This document shows, in pieces, positions 12,404-20,131 of a stretch of DNA of 32,701 bases. The notes beneath the pieces were generated by a model that was given only the letters and a program-made list of their open reading frames with translations, was not told the DNA's origin and did not search any database. Each line of letters starts with the position of its first letter. Positions within the stretch are counted from its first letter, which is position 1. This DNA comes from a virus. Location of the stretch: positions 1-32,701 of IMG/VR virus record IMGVR_UViG_3300047512_000028; one strand, written 5' to 3'. The translations under genes and the position numbers were made by a program.

Positions 12404-12548
12404 ATCAACAGGACTTCCTAAAAAATATCTATCAGGATTAAAAGGTTCTGCCAGAAGTTCACGAGCAAGTCTTATAAAATCAATGAGTAAGATTTATAAA
12501 TCTGGTGGTCGCATACCTAAATCAATGTTTAAACAAAGAGTTAAATAA
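12378..12548 (+). CDS. Small basic protein (TGLPKKYLSGL family)
   Basis: 56 residues: KDKSTGLPKKYLSGLKG, a Ser/Arg-rich centre, and KSGGRIPKSMFKQRVK. A similar arrangement of TGLPKKY.SGL...R..LI...Y..G.RIP occurs in small basic proteins of marine phages. Highly positive, so likely nucleic-acid or capsid associated. It overlaps the upstream gene by 26 bases and the next by TAATG. Confidence 0.65.
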   Translation: MVRKVIKDKSTGLPKKYLSGLKGSARSSRASLIKSMSKIYKSGGRIPKSMFKQRVK

Positions 12549-12778
12549 TGGCACTATCTCCTTCAGTTATTAAAACACTAAGAGCAAAAGCTAAAGGCAG
12601 AAAATCTGTAACATTAGGACAATTAAAAAAAGTATATAGAAGGGGTCAAGGTGCATATCTATCATCTGGTTCAAGACCAAAAATATCAATGGCAGGTTGG
12701 GCTATGGCTAGAGTCAATTCCTTCATAAGAGGTTCAAGAAAACACGATACTGATTTAAGAAAAAGAAGAAAAAAATGA
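12548..12778 (+). CDS. Small basic protein (DUF5824-like)
   Basis: 76 residues, Lys/Arg-rich. The C-terminal half MAGWAMARVNSFIRGSRKHDTDL matches a conserved core (WAMARVNSFIRGS.KHDTDLR) found in marine phages and large DNA viruses. A GQLKKVYRRGQGAYLSSGSRP segment precedes it. Function unknown; the composition and cluster suggest DNA or capsid binding. Confidence 0.7.
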   Translation: MALSPSVIKTLRAKAKGRKSVTLGQLKKVYRRGQGAYLSSGSRPKISMAGWAMARVNSFIRGSRKHDTDLRKRRKK

Positions 12779-13104
12779 AATTGCCTGACACAATCAGGTT
12801 TGGAAGCAAAACAATAAAGATAATTAAAATCCCAGCTTCAGTCGCAGAAAAAAGAAAAATACTTGGGGAATACTGTTCTAATACTGAGACAATAACAATA
12901 GACCAAGACCTAAACCTAATACAATCCTCTAACACTTTACTGCACGAACTATGTCATTTTATCTTTGATGAATATTGTTTAGATGAAGAAACAAAAAAAA
13001 AAGATGAAGAAAAAATATGTAACAGTATGGCAAATGCTTTATGCCACCTACTACACGACAATCCGCATTTATTAGAATATATTTACAATTCCCTTAAAAA
13101 ATAA
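12775..13104 (+). CDS. HExxH metallopeptidase-like protein
   Basis: 109 residues. LLHELCHFIFDE gives a HExxH zinc motif (H57, E58, H61), with a downstream acidic EEKICNSMANAL helix that can supply the third ligand. This is the core of small ImmA/IrrE-like or SprT-like phage peptidases. It could cleave a phage or host protein, for instance a repressor or a capsid component; the target is not known. ATGA overlap with the preceding gene. Confidence 0.7.
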   Translation: MKLPDTIRFGSKTIKIIKIPASVAEKRKILGEYCSNTETITIDQDLNLIQSSNTLLHELCHFIFDEYCLDEETKKKDEEKICNSMANALCHLLHDNPHLLEYIYNSLKK

Positions 13105-13138
13105 TAATTACCAGATTAACGAAACATAATCGGTCAAT

Positions 13139-13546
13139 ATGGGTAAAGATATACTAGTAATAGACAATGATAAACCAACCAGAAAAAAGCCATTTGCGTT
13201 CACACCACAAGTTTTAGACCAAATTGAGAAATTAGCTTCGTTAATGTGTACCCTTACAGAAATAGGCGATATTATTGGTTGTTCACACGACACTATTCAA
13301 AGAAATCAAGAAGCTAAAGATGCAATTAAGCGAGGGGTTGCTAACGCAAAACATACCATTAGAAAAACACAATTTGATATAGCTACAAAACTTAATTCTA
13401 GTATGATGGCTATATATCTTGGCAGGGTTTATCTAAAACAAAATCCTAACATTGTAGAGTCAGAAGAATCTACTCCATTACCAATCACAGATATTATTGA
13501 TATAGAAGAACCTAAAAATGATACCATTCCCAAAAAAGAAATATAA
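13139..13546 (+). CDS. Candidate small terminase subunit
   Basis: 135 residues. A helix-turn-helix-like segment (QIEKLASLMCTLTEIGDIIGCSHDTIQRN, about 28-56) is followed by a helical region ending MAIYLGRVYLKQNP and a disordered acidic tail. This arrangement fits phage TerS proteins that recognise the packaging site. It lies about 4 kb before TerL, separated by a methyltransferase and the glycan cassette, which is unusual, so a general DNA-binding role remains possible. It overlaps the methyltransferase by 29 bases. Confidence 0.6.
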   Translation: MGKDILVIDNDKPTRKKPFAFTPQVLDQIEKLASLMCTLTEIGDIIGCSHDTIQRNQEAKDAIKRGVANAKHTIRKTQFDIATKLNSSMMAIYLGRVYLKQNPNIVESEESTPLPITDIIDIEEPKNDTIPKKEI

Positions 13547-14045
13547 TATCATCTATGCCGACCCAGCTTGGAAATGTTGGTTTGGTGGAAAAAAAAATGC
13601 AAGTAATCATTATTCTTGCATGGACTTACAATCTATTAAAAATTTACCAATTAAAGATATAACAGCAGATAACTGTATTTTATTTATGTGGGTTATATTC
13701 CCCTTATTACCTGAGTGCATTGAAACAATGAAATCTTGGGGTTTTAGATATTCTACTTGTGGGTTCACTTGGGTTAAAAAAAATAAAAAAGCAGATAGTT
13801 GGTTTTGGGGTTGTGGTTATTATACTAGAGCCAATGCAGAACTTTGTTTAATTGGAACAAAAGGAATTATTAAAAGAGTTTCAAAATCAGTACATCAAAT
13901 CATAGATACTAGAATTGAAAATCATTCAAAAAAACCAGATATAGTTAGAAAAAAAATATTAGAACTTTGCGGAGATTTACCGAGAATTGAGTTATTCGCT
14001 AGACAAAAAGTAGATGGTTGGGATTGTTGGGGTAATGAAGTATAA
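13518..14045 (+). CDS. MT-A70-like adenine-N6 DNA methyltransferase
   Basis: 175 residues. The catalytic motif DPAW (15-18, in YNIIYADPAWKCW) is a variant of DPPW. The remaining core is present: CILFMWVIFPLLPECIETM, GFTWVKKNK, GYYTRANAELCLIGTKG, and HSKKPDIVRKKILELCGDLPR. It would methylate adenine in phage DNA and so protect it from host restriction or mark it for packaging. No cognate nuclease is obvious next to it, so an orphan methylase is likely. It is coupled to the candidate TerS. Confidence 0.85.
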   Translation: MIPFPKKKYNIIYADPAWKCWFGGKKNASNHYSCMDLQSIKNLPIKDITADNCILFMWVIFPLLPECIETMKSWGFRYSTCGFTWVKKNKKADSWFWGCGYYTRANAELCLIGTKGIIKRVSKSVHQIIDTRIENHSKKPDIVRKKILELCGDLPRIELFARQKVDGWDCWGNEV

Positions 14046-14069
14046 TAAATTAATTTATAGAAATTAAAG

Positions 14070-14231
14070 ATGAGTAAATGTATATTCTGCAAGAAACCAC
14101 TAAGAAATATAGAGGTAGCACTTAAAAGCTGTTCTACTTGTGTGGTTAATATACTTACCAAAAGACACAATCTAAAAGTAAGGAGACAAGCACCAATAAG
14201 AATAACTACTAAAAAAGATGGTCAAGTTTAG
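14070..14231 (+). CDS. Small zinc-ribbon-like protein
   Basis: 53 residues: MSKCIFCKKPL (C4, C7) and SCSTCVV (C21, C24) form a CxxC...CxxC zinc-binding pair, followed by a basic tail (LKVRRQAPIRI). Short enough to be missed by ORF callers. It overlaps the next gene by 14 bases. Probably nucleic-acid or protein binding. Confidence 0.6.
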   Translation: MSKCIFCKKPLRNIEVALKSCSTCVVNILTKRHNLKVRRQAPIRITTKKDGQV

Positions 14232-14541
14232 TTTAAGAAGTTCAGATAAAAATAAAAAAGGCGGATTAAGTGCATCAGGTCGTGCAAGATACAATCGTAT
14301 TACTGGAAGCAATCTAAGACCACCAGTTAAAGGTAGACCAGATACAGCAACAGAATATAGACGCAAAGGTTCATTCCTAGTTAGAATGGGAAGTTCGCAA
14401 GGAAGATTATTTGATGCTAAAGGCAGAAAAACTAGATTAAAACTAAGCTTAGAAGCTTGGGGTTATTACGGCAAATCAAAACCTGAAGCAGTTGCTTTAG
14501 GTAGAAGATATTTGAGGGCATATCAGAACAAAAAAAAATAG
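14218..14541 (+). CDS. Basic protein, DUF6321-like
   Basis: 107 residues. The signature KKGGLSASGRARYNRITGS, then LRPPVKG, with a later RRKGSFLVRMGSSQG, matches a family of small basic proteins found in marine phages (GGLSAKGR..YNR.TGSNLKPPV). Function unsettled. It belongs to the same group of positively charged small proteins as those at 10106, 12378 and 12548. Confidence 0.7.
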   Translation: MVKFSLRSSDKNKKGGLSASGRARYNRITGSNLRPPVKGRPDTATEYRRKGSFLVRMGSSQGRLFDAKGRKTRLKLSLEAWGYYGKSKPEAVALGRRYLRAYQNKKK

Positions 14542-14756
14542 TGGAATTTTATCTGCTATTTAGAGTTCTGTTATTTATTGATGGATTACCAGAACCATTG
14601 TACTTCAAAGAGACTAATATAACCTATTATAAAACGCATAGTGAATGTGTTGAGAATGGATATAAAAGATTGGATAATGTAATGAACATCTTTAAAGAAT
14701 TAGAAATAGAATATACAAACTTAGAATTTAGATGCTTAGAGCAAAAATATGATTGA
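14541..14756 (+). CDS. Hypothetical small protein with GTG start
   Basis: 71 residues starting at GTG inside the TAG stop of the previous gene (TAGTG), suggesting translational coupling. A hydrophobic N-terminus (MEFYLLFRVLLFI) could be a weak signal or anchor; two cysteines (in THSECVENG and FRCLEQ) could form a disulphide if exported. Not recognised. Confidence 0.5.
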   Translation: MEFYLLFRVLLFIDGLPEPLYFKETNITYYKTHSECVENGYKRLDNVMNIFKELEIEYTNLEFRCLEQKYD

Positions 14757-14886
14757 TAAAGAACATAAAGGTTCACATGATTTAGAAGTTATCATTTACA
14801 AACTTAAAAAAGAAATAGACCGATTAAATCTTGAACTACAAATCAAAGAAATAGAAATACAAAAGCTTCAAGATAAAAATGCTTAA
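14749..14886 (+). CDS. Small coiled-coil protein
   Basis: 45 residues, almost all helical with heptad spacing (YKLKKEIDRLNLELQIKEIE). It overlaps both neighbours by 8 bases. Likely a short coiled-coil partner; function unknown. Confidence 0.5.
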   Translation: MIDKEHKGSHDLEVIIYKLKKEIDRLNLELQIKEIEIQKLQDKNA

Positions 14887-15541
14887 TGTATTTATCGGTT
14901 ATGATAGCAAAGAAAAAATAGCTTATCATATATTAGCCGAAAGTATTTTAAGACACAGCACAATACCCATAAGTTTTACTCCAATTTATTTACCTAACAT
15001 TGTAGATTCATTTAATAGACCAAGAAATAGTTTATCATCTACTGAGTTCTCATTTAGTAGATTTATAATTCCTTACCTTATGGATTATAAAGGTTGGGCA
15101 TTATTCTTAGACTGCGATATGTTATTTAGAACTGACATCAAAGAACTATACAATCTTAGAAATGATGATTATGCAGTTATGGTTTGTCAGCATAATTACA
15201 CACCTAAACATCAATCTAAATTCGGCAATCAAATACAAACTGTTTATGAAAAAAAGAACTGGTCTAGTTTAATGCTAATGAATACCGAAAAATGCAAACA
15301 GCTTACTAAAGATTATGTTAATACTGCTTCAGGATTAGAACTTCATCAATTCAAATGGACTGACAAAGTAGGAAGTCTACCTTTAGAATGGAACTGGTTA
15401 GTTGGAGAATATCCTTACAATCCTAATGCAAAGAATGTTCATTTTACTAATGGCGGTTGTTATTTTGAATACTATGAATATTGCGATTACTCATCTGACT
15501 GGTTTAATATTTATACTGATACAGTTAAGATTCAGTTATGA
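14879..15541 (+). CDS. GT-A-type glycosyltransferase (GT8-like)
   Basis: 220 residues. FLDCDMLF (D78, D80) is a DxD-type metal/sugar-nucleotide motif; the N-terminus (NVFIGYDSKEKIAYHILAES) and the end (KNVHFTNGGCYFE) match glycosyltransferases of the GT8-like group seen in marine phages. It would transfer a sugar from a nucleotide donor. First gene of a four-gene cassette. The acceptor (glycan, protein or modified DNA base) is unknown. Confidence 0.75.
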   Translation: MLNVFIGYDSKEKIAYHILAESILRHSTIPISFTPIYLPNIVDSFNRPRNSLSSTEFSFSRFIIPYLMDYKGWALFLDCDMLFRTDIKELYNLRNDDYAVMVCQHNYTPKHQSKFGNQIQTVYEKKNWSSLMLMNTEKCKQLTKDYVNTASGLELHQFKWTDKVGSLPLEWNWLVGEYPYNPNAKNVHFTNGGCYFEYYEYCDYSSDWFNIYTDTVKIQL

Positions 15542-16131
15542 AAGCATTTGTAACTGGTGCTGATAAACAACAACAAGATATATTAGATTGGTTTTTAAAT
15601 AACTACAAAATCAATATTCCATTATTCATAGCAGATTTTGGATTAGACAAAGTATATCCTAATTCTTTTAAGATAAAACCAATAGGCAAAACTTGGTTCT
15701 CTAAACCTTTAGCAATATCAAAAGTTCCTGCAACACACATAATCTGGTTAGACTGCGACATAGAAATAAAACAAGATATATCCAATATGTTTGAAATGAT
15801 TATAGATGATTACCTAGTATCAAAAGACCACGCAGTTAGAAGTGATAGATGGCAAACTGGTATTGTAGGAATAAAAGATAAAGCTGTATTAAACAAATGG
15901 ATTGATAGATGTAACACTCAATTAGATAGAAGCGACCAAGAATCCTTTAATCAAATAGCAAATCAATTTAAAATAAATACATTACCAAACGAATATCACG
16001 GACTACGATTAAGTAAGAATAATGATATAGCTAAGACTATTCATTGGACTGGAGATAATGGAAAACAAATTATTAGAGAAAAGATTTATCAGTCAGAACA
16101 GAAACTCAAACATTGTTTCAGTTCCAATTAA
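15538..16131 (+). CDS. Second GT-A-type glycosyltransferase-like protein
   Basis: 197 residues. IIWLDCDIEI (D72, D74) again gives the DxD motif, with DRSDQESFNQI and HWTG further on, in the typical order for GT-A enzymes. It is ATGA-coupled to the previous one and shares its layout, so the two may act in sequence. The 3' end overlaps the ParB-like gene by 74 bases, which is unusually long here. Confidence 0.7.
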   Translation: MKAFVTGADKQQQDILDWFLNNYKINIPLFIADFGLDKVYPNSFKIKPIGKTWFSKPLAISKVPATHIIWLDCDIEIKQDISNMFEMIIDDYLVSKDHAVRSDRWQTGIVGIKDKAVLNKWIDRCNTQLDRSDQESFNQIANQFKINTLPNEYHGLRLSKNNDIAKTIHWTGDNGKQIIREKIYQSEQKLKHCFSSN

Positions 16132-16972
16132 ATATATTAAATACTCCAATCAATTTAACAAACATAATTGGTTAAGTCTTAAAGTCAGGTCAGAACGAGA
16201 CAATCTTTATCTTAATGACAATCTTGCAAAACGCAGATTAAAAACCTTACCTGATATTCAAAATCTATTTAATCCTATAATAGTATGGGCTAGAGATTAT
16301 CTTATTTGTATCTTCGGCAACAAACGATTAAAGACAGCTATTGATAATAACTATACTCATATTGATTGTTTAATTTATAAAGACTTGGATAAAGCAGTTC
16401 AAATAGGCACAAGCATTTGGAATACTTTCAAACAATATAAGTTAAGCAAAGTTGATGAATTACTAATAAATGATAATCAGGCAATAACTGACATCTCAAA
16501 ATATATGATTGAAGAAAAACAATACATAGACGAATACGCAACGCATCAGCAAATATTAATTAAAGAAGCTTTACAATCCAATATAGATATAATGGAAACT
16601 GGGTGCGGTTATTATTCAACACCATTACTTGTTGAAATAGCAAAATCAAAAGGAATAAAACTAATATCATTTGTAGAAGAAATAAACTGGGCTAGAAGAT
16701 TTGATTACTTAATAGGAGAACATTACCAACAAATACAAATAGACTTTAAAAAAGAAATACCTTTAACTCAAAGATTTGGAATGTGTTTATTAGACCACGA
16801 GCAATTAACTAAAGATAGAATTAAACATCTCAATCATATTCTTAAACATACAGATACAGTTATAGTTCACGACTTAGAGAGAATACAATCATTTAACTTC
16901 TTGCATAAACCATATACAGTTGAAATCTTTAATAGATTAACACCACACACAGCTATTATTAGAAATGTTTAA
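16058..16972 (+). CDS. ParB-like domain fused to a methyltransferase-like domain
   Basis: 304 residues. N-terminal part (about 19-110): VSVPIKYI, then ICIFGNKRLKTAIDNNYTHIDCLI, with a GxxR motif (G87-R90) as in the ParB/sulfiredoxin fold. C-terminal part (about 165-304): DIMETGCGYYSTPLL (methyltransferase motif I, E180-G184), SFVEEINW, CLLDHE and VIVHD, a Rossmann SAM-dependent pattern. No alternative in-frame ATG, GTG or TTG comes before the domain, so the 74-base overlap appears real. The combination of ParB fold and methyltransferase in one chain, next to glycosyltransferases, is unusual. Confidence 0.65.
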   Translation: MENKLLEKRFISQNRNSNIVSVPIKYIKYSNQFNKHNWLSLKVRSERDNLYLNDNLAKRRLKTLPDIQNLFNPIIVWARDYLICIFGNKRLKTAIDNNYTHIDCLIYKDLDKAVQIGTSIWNTFKQYKLSKVDELLINDNQAITDISKYMIEEKQYIDEYATHQQILIKEALQSNIDIMETGCGYYSTPLLVEIAKSKGIKLISFVEEINWARRFDYLIGEHYQQIQIDFKKEIPLTQRFGMCLLDHEQLTKDRIKHLNHILKHTDTVIVHDLERIQSFNFLHKPYTVEIFNRLTPHTAIIRNV

Positions 16973-17510
16973 TCCTTACGACCATTTTAAAAATAAAAAT
17001 GTTTTATTAATAGGTAATGGAGAAAATCTAGGCAACATTGAATACAGCAATTACGATACAATAGTTAGAATGAATCTAGGAGTTCAAGACAAACCTTGTA
17101 ATGTATGGATTAACAACTTGGTACACGAAGGTCATAATAAATTAAAATTTATTCCTGATATTCATTACATTGTAAGACTTAACTTTGAAAAGAACGGAAC
17201 TAGAGTTAATCGTATGCCAGATTGGGTTAAAGAAAAAGCTTGGCTATGGAATACCCAAGAATACAATCTTATGACAACCACCTATAATTATAATAGACCA
17301 ACAACTGGTTTTGTATCTATCTACTGGCTAGTTAATTATTGTAATTGCAAACTAACAATTACTGGATTTGATTTTTTTAAAACCAAGAACAGATATACAA
17401 TGGAAGAAGTACATCACATAGGAACTTCAAAAGGTTATAATCACGATATGGAACTAGAACAGAATGTTATTACTAAATTAATTCAAAGAGGAATTATAAA
17501 TGCCATTTAG
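16965..17510 (+). CDS. GT29 sialyltransferase-like protein
   Basis: 181 residues. Motif L-like NVLLIGNGENLG, then YDTIVRMN (12-37); motif S-like RPTTGFVSIYWLVNYCNCKL, then TITGFDF (111-137); and a VS-like H160-x4-E165 in HDMELE. These three in order are the hallmark of GT29 (sialyltransferase fold), although the protein is shorter than eukaryotic members. It would transfer a sialic-acid-like sugar from a CMP-type donor; no donor-synthesis gene is present, so a host supply is needed. It overlaps TerL by 11 bases. Confidence 0.75.
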   Translation: MFNPYDHFKNKNVLLIGNGENLGNIEYSNYDTIVRMNLGVQDKPCNVWINNLVHEGHNKLKFIPDIHYIVRLNFEKNGTRVNRMPDWVKEKAWLWNTQEYNLMTTTYNYNRPTTGFVSIYWLVNYCNCKLTITGFDFFKTKNRYTMEEVHHIGTSKGYNHDMELEQNVITKLIQRGIINAI

Positions 17511-18732
17511 CAAACCACAGTTAGATGTCTATAAATGCCCAGCTAGATTTAGAGTATTAATTACTGGAAGAAGATTCGGCAAAACACATCTTGCTATGTA
17601 TGAACTACTTAGATTTGCAAGTAGAAAACCTAACTCAAAGATATTCTATGTAGCACCCACTTATAGAATGGCTAAAGAAATAATGTGGAAACAATTAAAA
17701 AAAAAAGTAACTGAACATAGATGGATTAAATATACAAATGAAACAGAACTATCTTTAATACTTAGAAATGGAAGTCAGATAAGTTTAAAAGGTGCTGATA
17801 AATCTCCTGATAATTTACGAGGAGTAGGATTAGATTTTTTATTATTAGATGAATACGCAGATATTCCAGTAGAAGCTTGGACTGAAGTCTTACGACCAAC
17901 AATTTCAGATAAATATGTAACTGGTAATGTTTTGTTTGTAGGAACTCCTAGAGGATTTGGTAATTGGTCTTATGAAATATATCAGCGAGGATTAGGAACT
18001 GATTCTGAGTGGAAGTCATTTAAATATACAACGATAGAAGGCGGTCAAGTAGAACAAGATGAAATAGACCAAGCTATGAAGGATTTAGATGAGAGAACCT
18101 TTAGACAAGAATATCTAGCTTCATTTGAAACCTATGCAGGTGTTGTCTATTATAATTTTGATAGAGAAAATAATGTTAGAAAATGCACCTATGATAAAAA
18201 TGCTATCATTCATATTGGATTAGATTTTAACATAGACCCAATGTCAGCTTGTTTATTTCATATTAAGAATAATATCGTAGAAGTCTTTGATGAAATAGTC
18301 ATTTACAGTTCTAATACTGATGAATTTATTGATGAATTACTTAGTAGATACCCTAAACAAAAAATCATTATTTACCCTGACCCAGCTTCAAGACAAAGAA
18401 AAACATCTGCTGGTGGAAGAACTGATTTAACTATATTGCAAAATGCAGGTTTTCTTGTTAAATGTAAATCTACTCATGCTTTAGTGCGAGATAGAATAAA
18501 TTCAGTCAATTCAAAACTAAAGTCGTTTGATGGAAAAAGAACTATTTTCATAGATAGTTCTTGCAAAACATTGATTAATAGCTTGATGAAACAAATTTAC
18601 AAGGAAGGAACTACACAACCAGAAAAGAATAACGGATATGACCACATGACTGACGCACTAGGATATGCGGTGGAATATCTATTTCCAATAACATCAAACA
18701 CTCCTAAAGGACAACCTAAAAGATTTTCATAA
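17500..18732 (+). CDS. terL: Large terminase subunit
   Basis: 410 residues. ATPase: Walker A GRRFGKT (23-29), Walker B LLLDEYAD with D117/E118, and a coupling motif VGTPRG. Nuclease (RNase H-like): D242 (GLDFNIDP), D294 (YPDPAS), and D381/D385 (YDHMTDALGY). It packages concatemeric DNA through the portal. All catalytic residues look intact. TAATG-coupled to the portal gene. Circular permutation of the sequence is consistent with either headful packaging or assembly of a circular map. Confidence 0.92.
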   Translation: MPFSKPQLDVYKCPARFRVLITGRRFGKTHLAMYELLRFASRKPNSKIFYVAPTYRMAKEIMWKQLKKKVTEHRWIKYTNETELSLILRNGSQISLKGADKSPDNLRGVGLDFLLLDEYADIPVEAWTEVLRPTISDKYVTGNVLFVGTPRGFGNWSYEIYQRGLGTDSEWKSFKYTTIEGGQVEQDEIDQAMKDLDERTFRQEYLASFETYAGVVYYNFDRENNVRKCTYDKNAIIHIGLDFNIDPMSACLFHIKNNIVEVFDEIVIYSSNTDEFIDELLSRYPKQKIIIYPDPASRQRKTSAGGRTDLTILQNAGFLVKCKSTHALVRDRINSVNSKLKSFDGKRTIFIDSSCKTLINSLMKQIYKEGTTQPEKNNGYDHMTDALGYAVEYLFPITSNTPKGQPKRFS

Positions 18733-20129
18733 TGGCATATTCAAGACAAGAAATAGAATCACAACATTCTCAGTATCAAGGAATGATAATGAGATGGGAA
18801 TATTTTATTAGGTCTTATCTTGGCGGAAAAGAATATAAAGATGGAAAATTCTTACAACAATATAAATTAGAATTAGAAAACGAATTTGCAGATAGAATAG
18901 CTTATACTCCTCTTGATAATCATTGTCGTAATATCATTCATATTTATTCTAGTTATTTATTTAGAGTTCCAGCAACAAGAGAATTAGGCATATTAGAAAA
19001 TGATGCAACTATTCCTTATTTCTTAGAAGATGCAGATTTAGAAGGTAGAAGTTTTGATTCTTTAATGAGAGAAGTACAAAACTATGCAAGTATCTATGGG
19101 CATTGTTGGTTATTAGTAGACAAACCATCAACCAATGTTTTTACAAGAGCAGAAGAATTAGAACAAGGCATTAGACCATACCTAAATATTTACACACCAG
19201 AAAATGTTTATGACTGGCACTATACAAGAAGTGAATCAGGTTATTATATTTTAGATTATTTAAAAATTAGAGAATCTATTGATGAAGAAGGAGAATATTT
19301 TAAATTATGGTTCTTAGATAAAATAGATACAGTATTTGTATCTTCTAAAAATAGAGATGAACCTAAATTAATTGAATCACTTCCTAATCCTCTTGGAAAA
19401 ATACCAGCAGTTATAGTCTACAATCAAAGAAGCCCAATGCGAGGTCTTGGAGTTTCTGATTTATCGGACATAGCTGATTTACAAAAAGCAATTTACAATG
19501 AACTATCTGAAATAGAACAAATCATTAGATTATCTAACCACCCATCACTTGTTAAAACTAGAGATACTGACGCAACTGCTGGTGCTGGTTCTGTTATAGA
19601 AATTCCTGATAATATAGATGCAAATTTAAAACCTTATATCTTACAACCAAGCGGAAGTAATTTAGATGGAGTAATAAAATCTATTGAACACAAAGTTGAT
19701 GCTATTAATAGACTATCTCATGTTGGAGCAATCAGGGCTACTGGAGAGAGAATACAATCAGGCATAGCACTTAGAACTGAGTTTCAATTATTAAATGCTA
19801 AACTTGCAGAAAAAGCAAAACTAATGGAACTTGCTGAAGAACAAATATGGAGACTATACGCACTATGGCAAGAAGAACAATTTGATGGCAAAATAACTTA
19901 TCCAGTAACATTTGATATTAGAGATTGGGCAACTGATTTAGAATTATTACAATCTGCAAAAGCAAGTAATATTAAATCATCTACATTCAACAAAGAATTA
20001 GATAAACAAATTGCAAGAACAGTTATTGATGATGATGAAGTTTTAGTAGTTATAGATGCCGAGATTGACCAAAACACAGAAGCATTAGGAGAGTTCCCAC
20101 AGCAACCAATAACATTACCTAGAGTTTAA
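18732..20129 (+). CDS. Portal protein (DUF4055-like)
   Basis: 465 residues, directly after TerL. Typical portal features: N-terminal helices with aromatic residues (MIMRWEYFIRSYLGG), LDNHCRNIIHIYSSYLFR, a central NPLGKIPAVIVYNQRSP strand and SDLSDIADLQKAIYNELSEIEQ, then the long helix with LSHVGAIRATGERIQSG. The DUF4055 portal family fits the length. Forms the dodecameric DNA entry ring. Confidence 0.85.
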   Translation: MAYSRQEIESQHSQYQGMIMRWEYFIRSYLGGKEYKDGKFLQQYKLELENEFADRIAYTPLDNHCRNIIHIYSSYLFRVPATRELGILENDATIPYFLEDADLEGRSFDSLMREVQNYASIYGHCWLLVDKPSTNVFTRAEELEQGIRPYLNIYTPENVYDWHYTRSESGYYILDYLKIRESIDEEGEYFKLWFLDKIDTVFVSSKNRDEPKLIESLPNPLGKIPAVIVYNQRSPMRGLGVSDLSDIADLQKAIYNELSEIEQIIRLSNHPSLVKTRDTDATAGAGSVIEIPDNIDANLKPYILQPSGSNLDGVIKSIEHKVDAINRLSHVGAIRATGERIQSGIALRTEFQLLNAKLAEKAKLMELAEEQIWRLYALWQEEQFDGKITYPVTFDIRDWATDLELLQSAKASNIKSSTFNKELDKQIARTVIDDDEVLVVIDAEIDQNTEALGEFPQQPITLPRV

Positions 20130-20131
20130 AT

